Shown: one piece after another, positions 61,664 through 64,000 of the stretch
Layout: every line of letters begins with the position of its first letter
How positions within the stretch are numbered: position 1 is the first letter of the stretch
Source: Dokdonia sinensis
Lineage (GTDB): Bacteria > Bacteroidota > Bacteroidia > Flavobacteriales > Flavobacteriaceae
Length of the DNA stretch: 64,000 bases
Direction of reading: 5' to 3'
NCBI RefSeq assembly: GCF_003688895.1
Contig: NZ_REFV01000010.1
Location: 1 to 64,000 of the forward strand
Program-made: the position numbers and the translations under genes
Notes under the pieces: model-generated
The model's input: only the letters and a program-made list of their open reading frames with translations
What the model was told of the DNA's origin: nothing
The model's database searches: none

Positions 61664-64000
61664 ATGCGATTACTACTTTCTCTATGTCTTTCTCTTCTAT
61701 TTGCTACCGCCTATGCTCAAACCGGTGAGGTCGATATGGAGTACTATTTGCCAAAAGATATTACCTATAACCCCAACATCCCGACACCAGAAAGTGTGAT
61801 AGGCTATACCCCTGGAGAATGGCACGTAAGCCACGACAAGCTCTCGGAATATATGCGCACGCTTGCGGCTGCGAGTGACCGTATGACCATAGAAAATAGA
61901 GGGACAACTTTTGAAGGGCGACCTATCCTACTGCTCACGGTTACATCACCATCAAACCACGCAAACATAGACAACATTAAAAAAGAGCACCTAAAACTTG
62001 TGGAAGATGGTAGCGCTTCTCTCAATACTGAGAATATGCCCATTGTTGTGTATCAAGGACTTTCTATACACGGAAACGAGCCTAGTGGCGCAAATGCTGG
62101 ACTCGTAGCCGCCTACTACCTTGCCGCTGCTCAAGGTCAGAAAATAGATGAATTACTTAAAAATACGGTCATCCTTTTTGACCCCTCATTTAATCCTGAT
62201 GGCTTACAACGCTTTGCATATTGGGCAAACACTAACAAAAGCATAAACATAAACCCAGATCCTCAGGATAGAGAATATGATGAAGTATGGCCTGGTGGTC
62301 GTACAAACCACTATTGGTTTGATATGAATCGTGACTGGTTACCGGTACAGTTGCCAGAATCGCGTGCGCGCATTGCAACATTTCACGATTGGTACCCAAA
62401 CATTTTGACAGACCATCACGAGATGGGAAGCAATTCCAGCTTTTTCTTCCAGCCCGGGATACAGTCTCGCACGCACCCACTTACTCCTGCTCTCAATCAA
62501 GAACTTACAAAACAAATAGGTAATTATCACGCAAAGGCGCTGGATAAAATAGGAAGCTTTTATTATACGGAGGAAAGCTTTGACGATTTTTACTATGGAA
62601 AAGGGTCTACGTTTCCAGATATTAATGGTGGTATCGGGATTTTATTTGAGCAAGGAAGTAGTCGCGGGCACGCTCAAGAGACGGTAAACGGTCTTCTTGA
62701 ATTTCCGTTTACCATACGCAATCAGTTTACCGCCATACTCTCTACGCTAGATGCTGCTCAGGGTATGAGAAAGCAATTGCTGGACTATCAACGCGACTTC
62801 TTTAAAAATGCTCGTGGTGAAGAAAAAGGTGGTGCATATGTTTTTGGCAATGAAAAAGATGCGGCAACAGCCTATCATCTAGCCGAAGTACTTAAACGTC
62901 ATAAAATAAAAGTGCACGATGTAAAAGGCAGCTTTCGCGAAAGCGGTAAAAATTTTAAAAGCGGTTATTCCTACATAGTTCCCAAAAACCAGAGACAAAG
63001 CAGACTCATCAAGGCGATGTTTGAAAAGCGCACAAAGTTTCAGGACAGCTTGTTTTATGATATAAGTGCCTGGTCTTTCCCGCTGGCCTTTGGATTGGAT
63101 TTTTCTGAAAATGCCTCATTAAGCAATGCTGGAAACGAAATTCAAGATTTGAAAATGCGCACGCCTAAAAATGTATCTCAAAGTAACTACGCCTACTTAA
63201 TGGAATGGCACGAATACTATGCCCCAAAGGCGCTGAATATGATTCTGGAAAAAGGACTGCGAGCAAAAGTGGCGATGGAAACATTCTCGCTCGCAGGTAC
63301 TTCCTATGATTATGGGACAATTATGATTCCTGTTCAAAACCAAGAACTCTCGGCTTCAGAAATGGGAGCCTTTCTTAACAAAGTAGCTCAAGAAGCACAT
63401 ATTGATATCACAGCTGTGGCTACTGGACTTACTGAGGGTATCGATTTAGGAAGTAATCAATTTAGACCACTCTCGCCAGCAAAAGTGGCTATTCTCGTAG
63501 GAGAGGGTACAAATAGTTATGATGCTGGAGAAATCTGGCATTTATTTGATACTCGATATCAAATGAAAATTACAAAACTCGACGTGAAGGATTTTAATCG
63601 GGCTGACATAAGTAAGTATACTGATATTATCCTGCCAGCTTCTTACGGAGCTTATGATAAAACTATAGCCGATAAATTAAAGGGCTGGGTGCGCAATGGT
63701 GGAACATTAATAGGCTACCGCAATGTTGCAAACTGGCTGGAGAATAACAAAATGCTCAATATCGACTTTGTCAAAACTGAAAATCCTGCTAAAAATGTAA
63801 CTTTTGAGCAGCGCAGGGATTTTAGCGGTGCGCAGGTTATAGGAGGAGCGATTTTTGAAGCAAATCAGGACAGATCACATCCTATTAATTTTGGGTACAC
63901 TAATGACAAAATTTCTTTATTTAGGAATACCACAATATTTGTAAAAGCCGATTCTACGAGTTATAAAAACCCTATAAGATATACTAAGAACCCATTACAA
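61664..64000 (+). CDS. Secreted M14-family zinc peptidase with a GATase-like domain (runs off the window)
   Basis: The frame starting MRLLLSLCLSLLFATAYAQ (signal peptide) appears open to the window end, about 779 codons. It has the M14 zinc motif (YQGLSIHGNEPSGANAG, HxxE), a DMNRDWLP stretch and the DHHEMGSNSSFFFQPG segment. After about residue 600 a glutamine-amidotransferase-like segment follows (VAILVGEGTNSYDAGEIWHL, ILPASYGAYDKTIADKLKGW, VRNGGTLIGYRN). It is probably an exported carboxypeptidase; the C-terminal end is missing here. The palindrome is read as FRES between the two domains. Confidence 0.82.
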   Translation, partial: MRLLLSLCLSLLFATAYAQTGEVDMEYYLPKDITYNPNIPTPESVIGYTPGEWHVSHDKLSEYMRTLAAASDRMTIENRGTTFEGRPILLLTVTSPSNHANIDNIKKEHLKLVEDGSASLNTENMPIVVYQGLSIHGNEPSGANAGLVAAYYLAAAQGQKIDELLKNTVILFDPSFNPDGLQRFAYWANTNKSININPDPQDREYDEVWPGGRTNHYWFDMNRDWLPVQLPESRARIATFHDWYPNILTDHHEMGSNSSFFFQPGIQSRTHPLTPALNQELTKQIGNYHAKALDKIGSFYYTEESFDDFYYGKGSTFPDINGGIGILFEQGSSRGHAQETVNGLLEFPFTIRNQFTAILSTLDAAQGMRKQLLDYQRDFFKNARGEEKGGAYVFGNEKDAATAYHLAEVLKRHKIKVHDVKGSFRESGKNFKSGYSYIVPKNQRQSRLIKAMFEKRTKFQDSLFYDISAWSFPLAFGLDFSENASLSNAGNEIQDLKMRTPKNVSQSNYAYLMEWHEYYAPKALNMILEKGLRAKVAMETFSLAGTSYDYGTIMIPVQNQELSASEMGAFLNKVAQEAHIDITAVATGLTEGIDLGSNQFRPLSPAKVAILVGEGTNSYDAGEIWHLFDTRYQMKITKLDVKDFNRADISKYTDIILPASYGAYDKTIADKLKGWVRNGGTLIGYRNVANWLENNKMLNIDFVKTENPAKNVTFEQRRDFSGAQVIGGAIFEANQDRSHPINFGYTNDKISLFRNTTIFVKADSTSYKNPIRYTKNPLQ
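62931..62945. repeat. Iterated palindrome, 15-mer
   Basis: GCTTTCGCGAAAGCG in the M14 peptidase gene, read as FRES in the loop KGSFRESGKN. Confidence 0.93.

Noticed and set aside
1456-62945. The TTTCGCGAAA palindrome as a mobile MITE or REP
   Set aside because: Copies are only about 16 bp, lack longer shared flanks or target duplications, and lie mostly within genes in frame.
1456-62945. A CRISPR array made from the repeated palindrome
   Set aside because: Spacing is kilobases and irregular; there are no regular spacers or cas genes in the window.

Overview
The window is ordinary chromosome from a bacterium of the family Flavobacteriaceae, most likely a marine one close to Dokdonia/Krokinobacter. 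I infer this from the low G+C, the flavobacterial gene families (a type B T9SS-sorted protein, paired DUF4252 proteins, Lacal_2735, DUF5606 and DUF6249 families, a cyclophilin-FKBP fusion) and the Bacteroidetes-type -7 promoter boxes (TAnnTTTG). The genus is a guess; the family is fairly secure.

Layout. 1-127: end of an IS3-like insertion sequence. 128-471: no gene. 0.5-5 kb: heme A synthase, a lipoprotein, an Lrp regulator, an M14 carboxypeptidase divergent from an XRE regulator across shared promoter/operator repeats, and a small lipoprotein. 5.2-6.5 kb: secreted protein with a long Ser/Arg tail. 6.6-11.8 kb: envelope polysaccharide operon (YfhO-like protein, GT4 glycosyltransferase, flippase). 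11.9-14.0 kb: ECF sigma factor, membrane anti-sigma candidate and two DUF4252 proteins. 14.1-17.2 kb: small mixed genes including a HExxH lipoprotein. 17.2-21.3 kb: LysM/receptor-like protein, guaA and a tRNA Ser-Pro-Arg cluster. 21.5-28.4 kb: T9SS protein and topoisomerase IV (parE, small lipoprotein, parC). 28.6-32.1 kb: dnaX, a miaE-like gene and small genes. 32.2-37 kb: pdxH, sixA-like, ppk1, ppx and a beta-barrel gene. 37-39 kb: lipoprotein and FAD oxidase. 39-42.3 kb: pyrR, pyrB, a STAS-like gene and rnz. 42.5-46.3 kb: DUF6249 protein, HAD phosphatase, ettA and a frameshifted PhyH dioxygenase. 46.3-52.5 kb: pabB, a Kelch/DUF5060/glycosidase-like lipoprotein, an unusual two-module methyltransferase and a VF530-family gene. 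52.7-56.2 kb: mazG, DUF5606, def, ruvX, dapD. 56.2-59.8 kb: GT9, epimerase and two GT2 genes for surface glycans. 59.8-64 kb: a DinB-like transferase, the fused PPIase and a truncated M14 peptidase.

The main signal not explained by genes is a highly iterated palindrome, CGCTTTCGCGAAAGCG. I count 24 copies of its core TTTCGCGAAA, 15 of them at least 14 bp long. Most lie inside genes, in all three reading frames (read as AFAKA, LSRKR or FRES), in weakly constrained parts of proteins; long conserved genes such as guaA, parC, ppk1 and ettA lack it. It looks like a genome-wide DNA signal (protein-binding, chromosome organisation, uptake or methylation) that coding sequence has accommodated. Other points of interest are the XRE/M14 control region, promoter boxes a few bases from start codons, two REP-like intergenic hairpins, the split PhyH gene and several unusual domain architectures.
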